This document shows positions 25,484-36,364 of a stretch of 64,000 nucleotides of DNA, one piece after another. The stretch spans positions 200,412-264,411 of the forward strand of contig QLIY01000035.1 of the NCBI GenBank assembly GCA_003260075.1, in the 5' to 3' direction. How positions within the stretch are numbered: the first letter of the stretch is position 1; every line of letters starts with the position of its first letter. This stretch comes from Phallusia mammillata. Its lineage: Eukaryota; Chordata; Ascidiacea; Phlebobranchia; Ascidiidae. Under the pieces are notes generated by a model. The model was not told where the DNA came from. It did not search any database and was given only the letters and a program-made list of their open reading frames with translations. The translations under genes and the position numbers were made by a program.

Positions 25484-27589
25484 TTACTTTGGCTTAGTTT
25501 CAGCATCTGTGACATGTCGAATGAAAATAGCATCTTCCACATCCCTATTGGGTTCAAGGTCACTACTGTATAAAGGTGATGCTGCAACAGCCAGCACTGA
25601 ACCATCATCGCTAAACGCAACAGATGAAACAGGTGCAGGAAAACGATGAAACTGGCACAAGCGTTTTTTGTTGAAACCATCCCACATGTTAACAAACCCA
25701 TCAGCCCCACCTAAAACAATAGCATGATAAATAAATATCTACCTGTAAACAAACATAATTTACAGTGTTTTAATATCACAAAGTGGTGACATTATGCACA
25801 GAGTTAGTTAATTTAAACCAGTGGTTCCCAACCTTTTTGTAGTCATGGACCCCTTTTATCAATTTTATATGCCAGCGGACCCCCAACGTAATTTTCGTAA
25901 GGGTCTCTATGTTTTTCGTTTCTTGCATGACATGTTATAATGCTTTTTGGGTAGCATTTTAATTAACCTTCACACTCCTTAAATCTCTTGAAGTTCTGTG
26001 CTGTAGCAAAAGAGAGATACATTTTCTAGTGTACAAATGTTGAAACAAAGCACTATAAATTCCATTGTTCATGTGTCTTGTGATGTCACAATGGACATAA
26101 CAATCACAAAAAGGTATTTTCCCTGACCCGAAGATTTGACAAACAGACCCCTTGGGGGTCCGCGAACCCCAGGTTGATTTGAACAGTACGTTTTCATACA
26201 CAATTAATCCCACTTAAAGTAAAAATTCCAAATTTTTTATGTGCACTGATATGACATACCTGTGGCAAAAGTGTTATATCTGTTGTGAAAAGCGATAGTG
26301 TGTACAGAAAATATTCGCTCGATTCCATCTTCTTTGATTCGGTGACATTTAAAAGCATACTTTTTCTTTTGCTCCTCAGCAGATGGATCTAAATACTCTA
26401 CAGCTACACGACCTTCGATCGAGCTCAAAACAAATCCCTGCAAAATATTTTTGTTACAACTTTCACAAATGCTTTGTTTAGGCTGAGATATTACCTGTTT
26501 GTTTGGAAAGCTTCTGATGCATCGTGTTTGGTACTTCAGGCTAGATTCTCTTCTTTGCTCCACATATCCCATATTCCTTAAATCCCAAACAACCACACTC
26601 TTGCCTGATGTGCCAACAATTAAACGGTGGCCACACACAGACATTGTGTAAACCTAAATAAAAGATATATATGTACTCATTTAAACACATGATAGTAATA
26701 TTGGCTGTTTATTCTCTATGTTTAATTTTTTGCAGAAATATCACAACTTAGTCCTTCAGTATAAATATTTTTGGTGAGTCTTAAAGTGTTTTTTCTATGC
26801 TAAATGTTGCCTCTCATGCTTGTTTTGGTCCACTGCTTAAAATGCTAACTAAATTACCTATTCCACTGTGAACACACTGGTGGGATAAGTAAAACAAGCT
26901 CACCTTTCCTGGTTGTGAGTAAGATCCAATGGAAGACTTGTTTCTTGGGTCCCACAATTTGACAGTTTCATCCCAACCTCCAGTTGCAATCACATTAGTT
27001 TCAGAACAGTATTCCACACATCTGCAGACGTATAAAACTTTTTTTTACATTCACTTGGGACAAGGGTGTTCACCTGAAGACCATAATTTCTCACAGAAAA
27101 TTCCTTGATGTCAAAAGCCTTCATATGCCATGTATGTGGCCTTGTAGCCATAAAGTTGGCCGTGTTTGATTAAAGGCATTTGTAATGTTTGTTTCCAAAA
27201 GTAAGAAGTGAAAAATACCTTATAGCAGCATTATGCATTCCAGCTAGACTTTCTCTTCCCATGTTGAAATCATACATCAGCAATGACCCATCTAAAGCAC
27301 CACTCCATGCATGTACAGAATCCTGTAACAAAAAATATAAGCAGCTACAACATCACCTTCTAACATTTTAATTAAAGTAATAACAGGGGTTTCAACTTAC
27401 CGAAAAGCAACAGTCCAACACTGGAGCTTTGTGGTCATACCGAAAGCGGCACGTATTTTCAGTAATATCATATAATCGCACAGAAACATCCCAAGAAGAT
27501 GCAAGCAGGAACTGAGCTGTTGAAGGACTGAATTTTACAGAAGAAATGCCGTCCTTGGGACATTCATTCAGCTTGAACTCATTTGACAT
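25484..27589 (-). CDS. BUB3: Mitotic checkpoint protein BUB3
   Basis: Six exons: 27589-27401, 27322-27219, 27021-26904, 26653-26495, 26437-26260, 25710-25484, giving 324 residues (human 328). The start MSNEFKLNECPKDGIS matches the family; an in-frame upstream start exists but MSNEF is the conserved one. WD40 repeats include LASSWDVSVRLYD, GALDGSLLMYD, TGGWDETVKLWDPR, VGTSGKSVVVWDLR and the ADGFVNMWDGFNKKRL strand, plus the segment IEGRVAVEYLDPSAEEQKKKY that is highly conserved in BUB3. The protein recruits BUB1/BUBR1 to kinetochores in the spindle checkpoint. A hAT-like repeat sits in the last intron. It converges with MORN4, 397 bp between stops. Confidence 0.96.
25819..26176. mobile_element. 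Eroded hAT-like element in the last BUB3 intron
   Basis: The left end cagtggttcccaacc is a common hAT terminus. The right side has ggtccgcgaaccccaggttg. Flanks atttaaac (25811-25818) and atttgaac (26177-26184) look like an 8-bp target duplication with one change. The right terminus is degenerate, so the boundary is less sure. Confidence 0.6.
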
Positions 27590-27825
27590 TTTTAACTTTG
27601 TTTGTACAATAGTTTTATGGTGGAACCTAAAAGAAAGCAAATTTATGTTGGTTGATTTTTTATTTGTTCAATGATGATTTTATTTTTTCCTGTTAACTTT
27701 AGCAACATTATGCTAAAATGAATACCAAAAACTTTAAACACTTGACTTAATAACCCATTTTTTTGTCTTCAACGAGGGCATTGTAATGAATTGTCGATGC
27801 AAATAAATTTGACTTTACTGTAAAC

Positions 27826-27895
27826 TAACTAAGAATAGAAAGCATTTTCCAAGACGGATTTCGTAACTTGAAAAATGCTTTCCATTCTTAGTTAT
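27826..27895. repeat. Hairpin with ~24-bp arms
   Basis: Left arm taactaagaatagaaagcat is matched by atgctttccattcttagtta on the right, with about 20 bp of loop. It resembles a very short MITE or a fold-back remnant. Confidence 0.75.
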
Positions 27896-27932
27896 ACAAT
27901 TAAATAAACGGTGATCGTCGGGGGGGGGGCCG

Positions 27933-28110
27933 AGTGATATAAAGGTGCACCAAGTGGAATAAAGGTGCACCAAGCGATAAAAGGGTGAACCAAGCGATAT
28001 AAATGTGCACCAAAGTATATTAAACTAAGTGATATAAAGGTGCACTAAAGGATATAAAGGAGCACCAAAGGATATAAAGGTGCACCAAGTGATATAAAGG
28101 TGCACCAAGC
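27933..28110. repeat. Minisatellite, ~20-bp unit
   Basis: About nine degenerate units of the type aagtgatataaaggtgcacc, varying mainly in the first bases (agtgg, agcga, aagga). It begins four bases after the G10 tract. Confidence 0.85.
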
Positions 28111-28278
28111 TGTGTTAATAATGTACCAAACGATCCAAGCGATCCTGTATATTTTAGATGCACCGTAAAATGAACACCAAAAACTTTAAACATTTGACTT
28201 GATAACCCATTTTTTTTGTCTTCAACGAAGGCATTGTAATGAATTGTCAATGCAAATAAATTTGACTTTACTGTAAAC

Positions 28279-28366
28279 TAGAGTTCCTTCTTAAGAAATC
28301 TCGAAAAAATCGAGTCTCGATTCTCGAGAAATAATTAAAAGAGAAACGAGAAATAGAGGAACCCTA
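28279..28366. mobile_element. Very short hAT-like MITE candidate, 88 bp
   Basis: Termini tagagttcct and aggaacccta are imperfect inverted repeats. Flanking 8-mers ctgtaaac and ctataaac suggest a target duplication with one change. The inside contains tctcgattctcgaga, self-complementary. Confidence 0.5.
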
Positions 28367-28649
28367 CTATAAACCACTTTGTGTAATTTTTTGTATTAAG
28401 ATTTAATTTGTTAAGGTGATTCCTAATATCTGGGACTTCTCGTCAAACAACAGCAAAACAGTTTTTGTCCATTGACCCAGTTGTTTCATTGTTAAAAACA
28501 AACTTCATTAAATATCTTCAAAGGCAATTGGATGATGTTTACATAAGAAAAACATTTATTCATACACCTTGACATGTACAACGTTCCAAAATGTATAAAT
28601 GCTTTATCAACTCAAAAGTCTATCCAAGAAAACGGTTGCTATGCTGTCC

Positions 28650-29655
28650 TGTGATCATTGTTACATAAAAACGTAAAACAAAAGCGTGGTGTGAAATTGT
28701 GACGTCACAGTTTTGCTGCAATGTTTATTTTTGTTGTGAAAAACAACATTCATATTACGCATTTGCCCTGGACTAAACTTCTCCAACCAAGGAGTAATTT
28801 ATAATTACCGTCAGCGAAAAGCATTGGATAATAATTGGATTGGTCCAACAATTTTTGTTGCCGCCGTTCAAAGTTCAGAAATTGTTACATTTACGTCACC
28901 ACTACGATAACCATCACATTAATTAAATTACAGACTCTATTGCTATAGTCCACCTATTAATAACAAAAATTTCCTAAAATTGTAAACTCAGTGTACTAAC
29001 GAACTAGTTTATTTCTACATTAAATTCTGTGCTGTTTTAACTAACTTAAAAAAGTATTTCGTCTTGTTAGTTTATTGTTGGATGCGTCAAAGTGCTATAC
29101 AGTTGCGCACCAGTGACTTTAAATTCAACAAATTTTTCGTTCAACTGGTGTAAACGTAAAGGCTTCTTCAGATCAATGAATGATATAATGCGAGCACAAC
29201 AAGCGAAAATGTATGAGCGCAGCGGTATAATCGAAAAATAATTAGTTAATTACACCAGAACCAGTCTGCAGAGTGTGGCAGCTGCACTCCAAGTTTTGGG
29301 ATTTGCACGCGTAAATTTTGCACCAAAGGCATTTAATTAGGCTGTCTTGACCTCTTTTTCTTGCTTTGCGTCTGCTGAAATTGGTCTTGCACGCGAACTT
29401 ACGGGTCGAGCACGCGCGCACGCGGTACATGTAGGTCCTGCACGCACGAGATTTCGTCGGGAACTGCCATGTTCTGCAGACTGGCACCAGAACAAAGTCT
29501 TTCCGTGAAGAGTTGAGTGTGCTACATTTTGACAGTGCGTACTGCGTAACTAATGTCCGAGTCCGATATTTGGAGGGGAAGTCGGACGCAAAATGTCGCG
29601 GAAACTGGGCTTTTTGCCACTGTAATTATTTTTCGTTTATCCCGCTGAGCTTGTA

Positions 29656-29710
<55 letters not shown>

Positions 29711-30430
29711 CAACTAGTATTCTGTTTAGCATTACACCAGTTGAACGAAAAAATTATTAAATATGCAACCTGGTGGACGAAACGCCTGTTCAGTAGGGGG
29801 GGGGGTTTTTATGTAGACTTTGATCATTGTTACATAAAAATACAAACTTAAAACAAAAGCGTGGTGTGAAATTGTGACGTCACAGTTTTGTGCAATTTTT
29901 AATTTTGTTTTGAAAAACAACATTCATATTACGCATTTGCACTGGACTAAACTTCTTCAACCAAGGAGTACTTTATAATCACCGACAGCGAAAAGCATTT
30001 ATTTATTTTTTTCCAACATTTTTTGTTGCCGCCGTTCAAAGTTCAGAAATTGTTACATTTGCGTCACCACTACGATAACCACCACATTAATAAAATTACA
30101 GACTCTATTGCAATACTCCACCTATTAATAGCAAAAATTTCTTAAAGACGTAAACTTAGTGTACTAACGAACTAGTTTATTTATACATTAAATTCTGAGC
30201 TGTTTTAGCTGACTTAAAAAAGTATTTCGTCTTGTTACTTGTTAGTTGATTGTTAGATGCGTCAAAGTGCTATACAGTTGCGCACCAGTGACTCTTTAAA
30301 TTTAACAAATTTTCGTTCAACTGGTGTAATCTGTAATGTAGTTGTTGTTTCGAGAACTTGTATTTTTGCTAACGTTGCACCCACCAGAACGATAGGGCTT
30401 CTTCAGACCAATGAATGATATAATGCGACT
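28650..30430. repeat. Diverged ~540-bp direct duplication around G47 and G10 tracts
   Basis: The segment at about 28652-29212 (gtgatcattgttacata, gcgtggtgtgaaattgtgacg, ggcttcttcag, caagcgaaaatgta) recurs at about 29821-30452 with several indels. Between them lie 47 G at 29660-29706 and ten G at 29796-29805. The divergence is higher than at most joints. Confidence 0.78.
29731..30330. mobile_element. DNA element with ~22-bp terminal inverted repeats (interrupted by G10)
   Basis: The left end attacaccagttgaacgaaaa is matched by ttttcgttcaactggtgtaat at 30310-30330. A further copy of the right end lies at 29134-29153. No transposase frame. The target duplication is not clear. The G10 joint at 29796 falls inside, so the true length is unknown. 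Confidence 0.6.
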
Positions 30431-30504
30431 GCGAGTACAACAAGCGAAAATGTACCTGTTCAGTATTTTCAGTGACTTTAAATGTTAACAAACTGAACTG
30501 AAAC

Positions 30505-32250
30505 ATGGTTGCGTTCGTTGCAAACCGGCGAAGCTCCTTGCAAATTGCAGTATTTTCTCGTTTGCTGGTTTTCTTTTTGCAGGTAAAACGGTACATGACA
30601 AGGGTTCTTTTTTGTCATTTGCAATGTAACAGTTTCCAAATGTATTTTTGTTTCAGTTAATTGCAAATGTTGCACCTGACCACAGGGGGGGGGGGGCGGT
30701 ACATGAAAAGGGTTATTTTTTGTCGTTTGCAATGTAACAGTTTTCAAATGTATTTTTGTTTCAGTTAATTGCAAATGTTGCACCTGACCACAAAGCTGAT
30801 GCTTTTAATCCTGACCAACAAGGTGCAATCGGCTATAAAGATTGGCTTGTGAGATCTACAGTAGATGGCTTCCATAAATGGGATGCAAAGTATATTATAT
30901 ACATTAGTGAACATGGGTATGAAATTGTATTATAACTTTAGCAAGTGAAATAAAGTATTTTGAGTTGTGTATTTTTTGGCAGGTATTCAAGTGAAAATAT
31001 GTTTGCGTTTTTTCCCTTATTGCCACTCTTAAGTCGATGGTTGGCAGAAATTCTTTTAACACCATTAACATTTTTGTCTTTTCAAACATGCTGTATTCTA
31101 TCAGCAACACTAATCAACTTTATTGCATTCAATGGTCAGTTTCACAACTTATTTGTCTGTTGAATGAAACAAAGTATCTTTAAGTGTACATCATCTATGT
31201 GCAGGAGCAGCATTAGCTTTATTTGATTTGACATATTCAACGTTTAAGTCCCCCAAGTTTGCGTTCTTGGTCACTGTGCTTTTTAGTTTTAACCCAGCTT
31301 CAATCTTCTTCAGCTCAGCTTATACAGAATCACTGTTTGCATTTTTAGGTAAGAAAAAAAGATTTGTTTAATTAAACTATCTTTTATCAACTATTAATTT
31401 GTCAAAACTCTTAGTTTTTAAGGGTCTACTAGCAGTTTCCAACAAAGACCTGGCAAAGTCATCTATGTGGTTTGTTTTGAGTGCTTTTGCAAGATCTAAT
31501 GGGATCATAAACATCGGTTTTATTGCTTATTTTGGTTTGTGCGGGATGTTGCTGAATTATCAAGCCAATCCAAAAATATTGACTATTGTTAAATGGATTT
31601 GTAAATTGTTGTTTCTTTGCTTGATGCCTTTGTTACCATTCATTGTAGTGAATTTGCATGGGTACATTGTGTATTGTACTCACTATTTGTGGAAACTAAG
31701 TTGTTTGGAAGCTCCCAAGTGGTGCTGTGATAACCCTCCGTCGATATACAACCACATCCAGAAAAACAACTGGGGTCTGGGACTTTTTGAATATTATACA
31801 TTAAGAAAGGTGCCCAATTTTTTACTAGCGACACCAACTGTTGTCATATGTGTGTACGGAACGTTAGTATACATGAAAATAAGGTCACATGAGATTGTGT
31901 ATCTTGGTTTACCATTTTTTATCACTGAGAAACACAAAACAGACCAGCTTAGTTTAATGTATACCACTAGAAATATATTTTGCTATGCTGTCCACACTGT
32001 TTTTCTGGTAATGTTTGCGTTGTTGTTTATGCATGTTGAGGTGGTCACAAGAATGATTATGTCAAGTACTCCTTTTCCATACTGGATTGCAGCATCTTTA
32101 ATTTTCCAAGATTTACATTCCTCTGATGTCAAAATTTCACTATTTTCTTTCAAGCATCTCAATTTCAAGTCTAAAGTGGTTGTGTTATATTTTTTATCTT
32201 ACCTTTTACTTGGTACTATTCTGCATGTTAACTTTTTGCCTTGGACATGA
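30505..32250 (+). CDS. PIGV: GPI mannosyltransferase 2 (PIG-V)
   Basis: Five exons, 30505-30582, 30765-30916, 30983-31134, 31205-31348, 31415-32250, encode 453 residues (human 493). Exon 1 reads into a Leu/Phe-rich helix ending FFLQ, joined to LIANVAPDHKADAF as in PIG-V. The conserved catalytic-loop motif appears as FHKWDAKY, followed by FAFFPLLPL and FNPASIFFSSAYTESLFAF. Later landmarks are RSNGIINIGF, KVPNFLLATP and the C-terminal NFLPWT. PIG-V is a multi-pass ER enzyme that adds the second mannose to the GPI precursor. Intron 1 holds a partial copy of the 5' end of exon 2, cut by a G12 tract. An AATAAA lies at 32333-32338. Confidence 0.95.
30589..30793. repeat. Direct duplication around G12, with partial PIGV exon 2
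   Basis: Left copy 30589-30684 (cggtacatgac to cctgaccaca) and right copy from 30697 (cggtacatgaa to cctgaccaca) differ at a few bases. The left copy carries the acceptor and first 31 bases of PIGV exon 2 before the G run at 30685-30696. The intact exon follows in the right copy. Confidence 0.88.
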
Positions 32251-32332
32251 GTGTAGCTGCACTTGAATTTTGTTCAGATTATTAACTATTTTCTGACAAC
32301 AGAAGAAAACATAAAATTTGTGTTTATGTTGA

Positions 32333-32338
32333 AATAAA
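32333..32338 (+). terminator. Polyadenylation signal for PIGV
   Basis: AATAAA 83 bp after the PIGV stop. Confidence 0.55.
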
Positions 32339-32463
32339 TACAATCTTGAAGATCAACAGCAATACAATTATTAAAAGCTTTAGTACAGATATAAAATGTG
32401 CAGTAAAATATATAGGACTACATAGGTAAACCAAACAAATCAACACTTATATGGCAGCTTAGG

Positions 32464-32805
32464 CACAAAAACAAGTTTACATGCTGAGGAAACGAGTTGC
32501 TTTAAATTAACATTTTAAAGGGCGATTGCACACCAACATGTCACAATTGCACAGGTCAGTACAAACTAATGGATGTACTGTTTTAACACATTATACTTTT
32601 CGTTATCATAACTGACAGAAACAGCAAAGGGGGGGGGGTGCACAAAACAAGTTTACATGCTGAGGAAATGAGTTGCTTTAATTAAACTAACATTTTAGAG
32701 GACGATTGCACACCAACATGTCACAATTGCACAGGTCAGTATAAACTAATGGATATACTGTTTTAACACATACTTTTCGTTATCACAACTGACAGAAACA
32801 GCACA
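32464..32805. repeat. Direct duplication around G10 downstream of TBC1D24
   Basis: About 165 bp (32464-32628, cacaaaaacaagtttacatg onwards) recur at 32641-32805 with a handful of substitutions and indels. Ten G lie at 32629-32638. It falls in the shared 3' region of PIGV and TBC1D24, just outside the coding sequence. Confidence 0.88.
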
Positions 32806-32808
32806 GTT

Positions 32809-34641
32809 CTAGACACCTGTGTCAAACCCAAATACTTCCACTACTGAACATGTAAAATTCTCCCCGGGCAAAAGAGGCTTATTATTGAAAGTTGTGCAAT
32901 GATTTGAAAACCCATTCTTCAACGCACTGTCTATAAACAAACCATAGCTTCCACCCCCTCCACCAACCATAATGCCTCTTGAATCTGCCATCATAAACAA
33001 ATCACCTTTAGGTTGTGTAACTTCTGGTTTGTTATTAGGGGGAGGTGTGTGCAAGCAGGAACTTCCAACAAGTGGTGGCAACGAAACAGGGTCAGATATT
33101 CGAATTGCTGGTGAGGAAGTATTTCTTGTGTCACGATGTATTGGTGGAAGGGTAACAGACCATCCATCTTTTGAAGTCCCAGTTGGGGGTTTTACTGGTG
33201 GCAAGACCTTATCATTTTTATTCAAAGACACATTTTGGTTGGCTGCAGCATTTGTGTTGTCCTTCGAACCTGTAATTTCAACCCACCTACAAACTTTTGT
33301 TTCTGGAAGGAGGGAAAATATAAATGTTTCTCCAGTGCCAAAAAATCCACAGTCATCTTTTCTTTCAATCCACGCAGATGGTAGATACGCCCCAATAACT
33401 TCATCATTAAGGGTTTTTATCAGTAGTATAGTTGGTTCATGCTCTTCAATGCAAGAAAAAAAGGTTTGTATATTGTAACCATTGTTTTCAGTAGAAAAAA
33501 GAAGTTTAGGTTTGTTCAAGGCTTCAGTCTCCGGAATCCAGCAATATAAAGTTGAAAGCAAGGATTCATTGACAATATTTGAAGTAACCTCCTTCACCAC
33601 AGACAGATAATCCCATGGATTCCGATGATACACTGTTACATCAGAATCCAGCTGCTTGTGAGTCAAGGACATTTGAATTTTTTGGTGCATCTTTTTTATT
33701 TCCTTGCTTGATGGAAGCTTGAAACTAAAAGCTTTTCTAAACAACAGGGGTGTGCTGACTTTGGTATCAATTATTTGGCAGAACTCAAATACAGCACTTG
33801 CAATATCCGATGGATCTGATATGCCAACTTTTCTGTAAAACTTTAGAATGGCCAAAGCTACCCGATAAAGTGCTTTGTATCCTTCTAACAAGTACATGTC
33901 AAAAAGTATGACTATAGTTTTAAATGGAAGGCCAAGGAATAGACACTTGATCCATTGATTATACACACTTTCTGGATCAGATGTCAAGTTCAAAAGGCTC
34001 TTATGAGATGTGGATGCATAACGTTGACTTAATTCTTTGAGAAGTAGAGCTGATGCCATTGACTCTTGTTTGGTCTGGTCAAGGTAGTGTACAGATTTGG
34101 AATTGGAAAACATCAAGTGACAAGCATGACCAAACACCTGACTGGGGCTGTCATCATAATGCAAAAGCAAACTAATAATAAACGGCAAAATTGGACTAAA
34201 GGATATATGTGGAAAATGGAATCCAATACAAGCCAGTAATTTTTTAGCTTCACATACACCAATGTTGTTGAGGTAATAAACAGGGAATTCATTTGTTACA
34301 TCAACATACCTCGGTAGTGGAATGGAGCTTGTTTTATCATGTAAACTGTTTTCAGCAACAAAATCTGTGTACATTTGTTCGTTAAACATAGAGGTGCTGC
34401 ATTCCACCCGTTTTGCAAGGGTTTTGAAAAGCACTGACCTAATATCGTGTCCGACAGGAAACAGCTTTTCACGAAGGTAAGTTTTCATTGCTCGCTTGTT
34501 TTGACTGGAAGGCAATGTTATGACTTTGGTAACGGTTCCTGGAGAAGCAGGTCTGTGCTTTCCGCTTACAAGGTCACTAATTTTCTCTTCGTCCACAAAT
34601 TTGGAAAAAGGTGAAATAATGTCTCCTGCTCCATTTTGCAT
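32809..34641 (-). CDS. TBC1D24: TBC1 domain family member 24 (TBC plus TLDc domains), single coding exon
   Basis: One uninterrupted 610-codon frame. Residues about 45-330 are TBC-like (HDIRSVLFKTLAKRV, FPHISFSPILPFIISLLLHYDD, FDMYLLEGYKALYRVALAIL). The C-terminal TLDc domain includes LLFSTENNGYNIQTFF, PTILLIKTLNDEVIGAYL, FFGTGETFIFSL and the final VGGGGGSYGLFID, SNHCTTFNNKPL and VVEVFGF. The length and paired-domain order match TBC1D24 (human about 560), an Arf6-linked protein of vesicle traffic and oxidative-stress response. A Ser/Pro-rich linker separates parts of the TLDc domain. The absence of introns is unusual beside its intron-rich neighbours; a 5' UTR intron cannot be excluded. Confidence 0.93.
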   Translation of the reverse strand: MQNGAGDIISPFSKFVDEEKISDLVSGKHRPASPGTVTKVITLPSSQNKRAMKTYLREKLFPVGHDIRSVLFKTLAKRVECSTSMFNEQMYTDFVAENSLHDKTSSIPLPRYVDVTNEFPVYYLNNIGVCEAKKLLACIGFHFPHISFSPILPFIISLLLHYDDSPSQVFGHACHLMFSNSKSVHYLDQTKQESMASALLLKELSQRYASTSHKSLLNLTSDPESVYNQWIKCLFLGLPFKTIVILFDMYLLEGYKALYRVALAILKFYRKVGISDPSDIASAVFEFCQIIDTKVSTPLLFRKAFSFKLPSSKEIKKMHQKIQMSLTHKQLDSDVTVYHRNPWDYLSVVKEVTSNIVNESLLSTLYCWIPETEALNKPKLLFSTENNGYNIQTFFSCIEEHEPTILLIKTLNDEVIGAYLPSAWIERKDDCGFFGTGETFIFSLLPETKVCRWVEITGSKDNTNAAANQNVSLNKNDKVLPPVKPPTGTSKDGWSVTLPPIHRDTRNTSSPAIRISDPVSLPPLVGSSCLHTPPPNNKPEVTQPKGDLFMMADSRGIMVGGGGGSYGLFIDSALKNGFSNHCTTFNNKPLLPGENFTCSVVEVFGFDTGV

Positions 34642-35267
34642 TTTTAATATTCTTTAACTGCCGTAAAACCAAAGAAAATATAAAAATATGCTGCAGCCTA
34701 ATTGTTTGTCAACATGCAAACAACTCCTCTTGTGACCAATTCATAGAAACAATATTACCACTTATAAAATAGAAATATCGAAATCCTCTGCAAAAACAAA
34801 CAGAAGAAAATTTCAGCACAAATATATAGAATAGCTGAAAAAACATGCTAATTTTCTTAGCAATAGCAAAATCATCAATAGGTCAAAAAAGTATACCGTG
34901 GTCCATTTAAAACAAAATTTAAAGTCTTCTCCGTACAGGCTTCCGAGTCATCTAATTTTAAAATTAAAGTGCATTGAAAATTACGCTCAATATTATTGTA
35001 CAACAAATAGGAAACCTGCAAGAAATGGCAAGAATCGTTTAATGGACAGACGAAAACATAAAAACAATATTGGAAAAGATGTAAAAATCAGTAAACCATG
35101 ACTCGCGGTTGGGAGAAAACGTGTGCAACAAAGCGTGTCAGATTAAGCTTCTTCCTAGAGATTATCTAGAATAGGTTGACAAACATTTTCGTTTTTCGAC
35201 ATTTGAAAGGTTAAAATATGGTGTTTTACTGCTTGTGCAGCGCGTTTGTTATGTTGAATAAGTTGTA

Positions 35268-35309
35268 TATATTAACTGTATTAACTGTGCAGTTAATACA
35301 GTTAATATA
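35268..35309. repeat. Perfect palindrome at a contig end
   Basis: Left arm tatattaactgtattaactg and right arm cagttaatacagttaatata, 20 bp each, separated by two bases. The right arm ends at the base before the G96 tract. Confidence 0.9.

Positions 35310-35405
<96 letters not shown>
35310..35405. other. G96 tract (probable gap filler)
   Basis: 96 consecutive G, far longer than plausible in this AT-rich DNA. No duplicated flanks. Interpreted as an estimated-size gap. Confidence 0.8.
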
Positions 35406-35406
<1 letters not shown>

Positions 35407-36364
35407 TTTAGATATTTTGCTAACTTTTAGCTTTCATTTTGTTTTAAAGAAAGTATTTACTTTTTTACAAAAAACGACAAACATTTGATAATGCCAAACA
35501 TTAACTTGACGATAAAACATAAGTTTATCATAATTTTTTTACATTACCCTTTTGTGTACCAGTTTATTATTTATGTATTATGAATAAGGTTGAAGGAATT
35601 GTCAAATCTTGTAGTTACAATACAGTAACCATGCAAGCTGATGTCAAGGTTTTATTGCAGTATTTCACCTAAAATTGTAATGTTTTCCATGTGTAAGTGT
35701 AATGTCATAACAGACTACAGGAAGCAGCATGTGTAACAGGCCAACAGGGTGTGGTGGCCGACAGAAAAATAAACAAATTACTCAAGAAGAGTCGCATTTG
35801 ATCAACGTCAGTTAAATTATTTATTTACATACAGAAATATTAGTATACCATGTGGTTTCAAAAGGGTTCAACTCTTTTTTAGCTAAAGGAGCTTAAAACT
35901 TGAGTATTCCCCCATCCTGTCTTAAAAATGCAATTGCCCTCCTGCAAGACATATGTCCCACTTTGGAAAACACTGGTCAATAGGCAAAACGATTTAGCAG
36001 ACATATTGTAAACACGCCTAATTTTCACCACATATGGTGTGTTGTATTAACTATGATTTTGTGGATGACAAAAGCATGTGACATGAGTAAATAGTTGTTT
36101 AAACAGGGAGGTTGACAAAAGTTATATTTCTGATATTTTTTGCACAGTATTTCAAACTGATTACTATGTTTTATCATTTATGTTTGCAAAAATTCATGTT
36201 CAGTTTTGTTAATACTAACATTACTCTATCATATTTAATCGTTTGCAGATTTCCTGCATAGGATATGCTATGTAAAGCTTTATCATTCGCAAACAACAAT
36301 CCACCAAAGAGTGGTAACCAATGGTGCTAGAAACTGATATGCATTGAAATAACACAAAACTTCC

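Larger units (their letters stand above)
27725..28270. repeat. Duplicated ~90-bp flanks around G10 and a minisatellite
   Basis: The segment at about 27717-27826 (ccaaaaactttaaacacttg to gactttactgtaaact) recurs at about 28168-28279 with several differences. Between them are a hairpin (27826-27895), ten G (27920-27929) and the minisatellite. Confidence 0.8.
27590..30504. other. Divergent intergenic region between BUB3 and PIGV, mostly repeats
   Basis: Apart from the first hundreds of bases upstream of each start, the interval is filled by the duplications, minisatellite and elements listed separately. A CG-richer stretch at 29243-29490 with ccagtctgcag / ctgcagactgg arms is a repeat, not an exon as far as I can tell. 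Confidence 0.55.
34642..36364. promoter_or_regulatory. Divergent region between TBC1D24 and MYO9, with a G96 gap filler
   Basis: Contains the upstream regions of both genes. A 42-bp near-perfect palindrome at 35268-35309 runs straight into 96 G (35310-35405). Sequence right of the tract does not repeat sequence left of it, so real bases are probably missing. No exon seen. Confidence 0.5.

Noticed and set aside
27933-28110. CRISPR-like array
   Set aside because: The units are contiguous and degenerate with no spacers, and the sequence is animal DNA.
28020-28250. Minus-strand frame with repeated APLYHLV units
   Set aside because: It is simply the translation of the minisatellite.
29242-29487. 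Basic Cys/Arg-rich minus-strand frame
   Set aside because: It lies inside a repeat with inverted ends ccagtctgcag/ctgcagactgg and has no splice or family support.
29513-29713. Open frames encoding poly-Gly or poly-Pro
   Set aside because: They are produced by the 47-G tract, which is probably gap filler.
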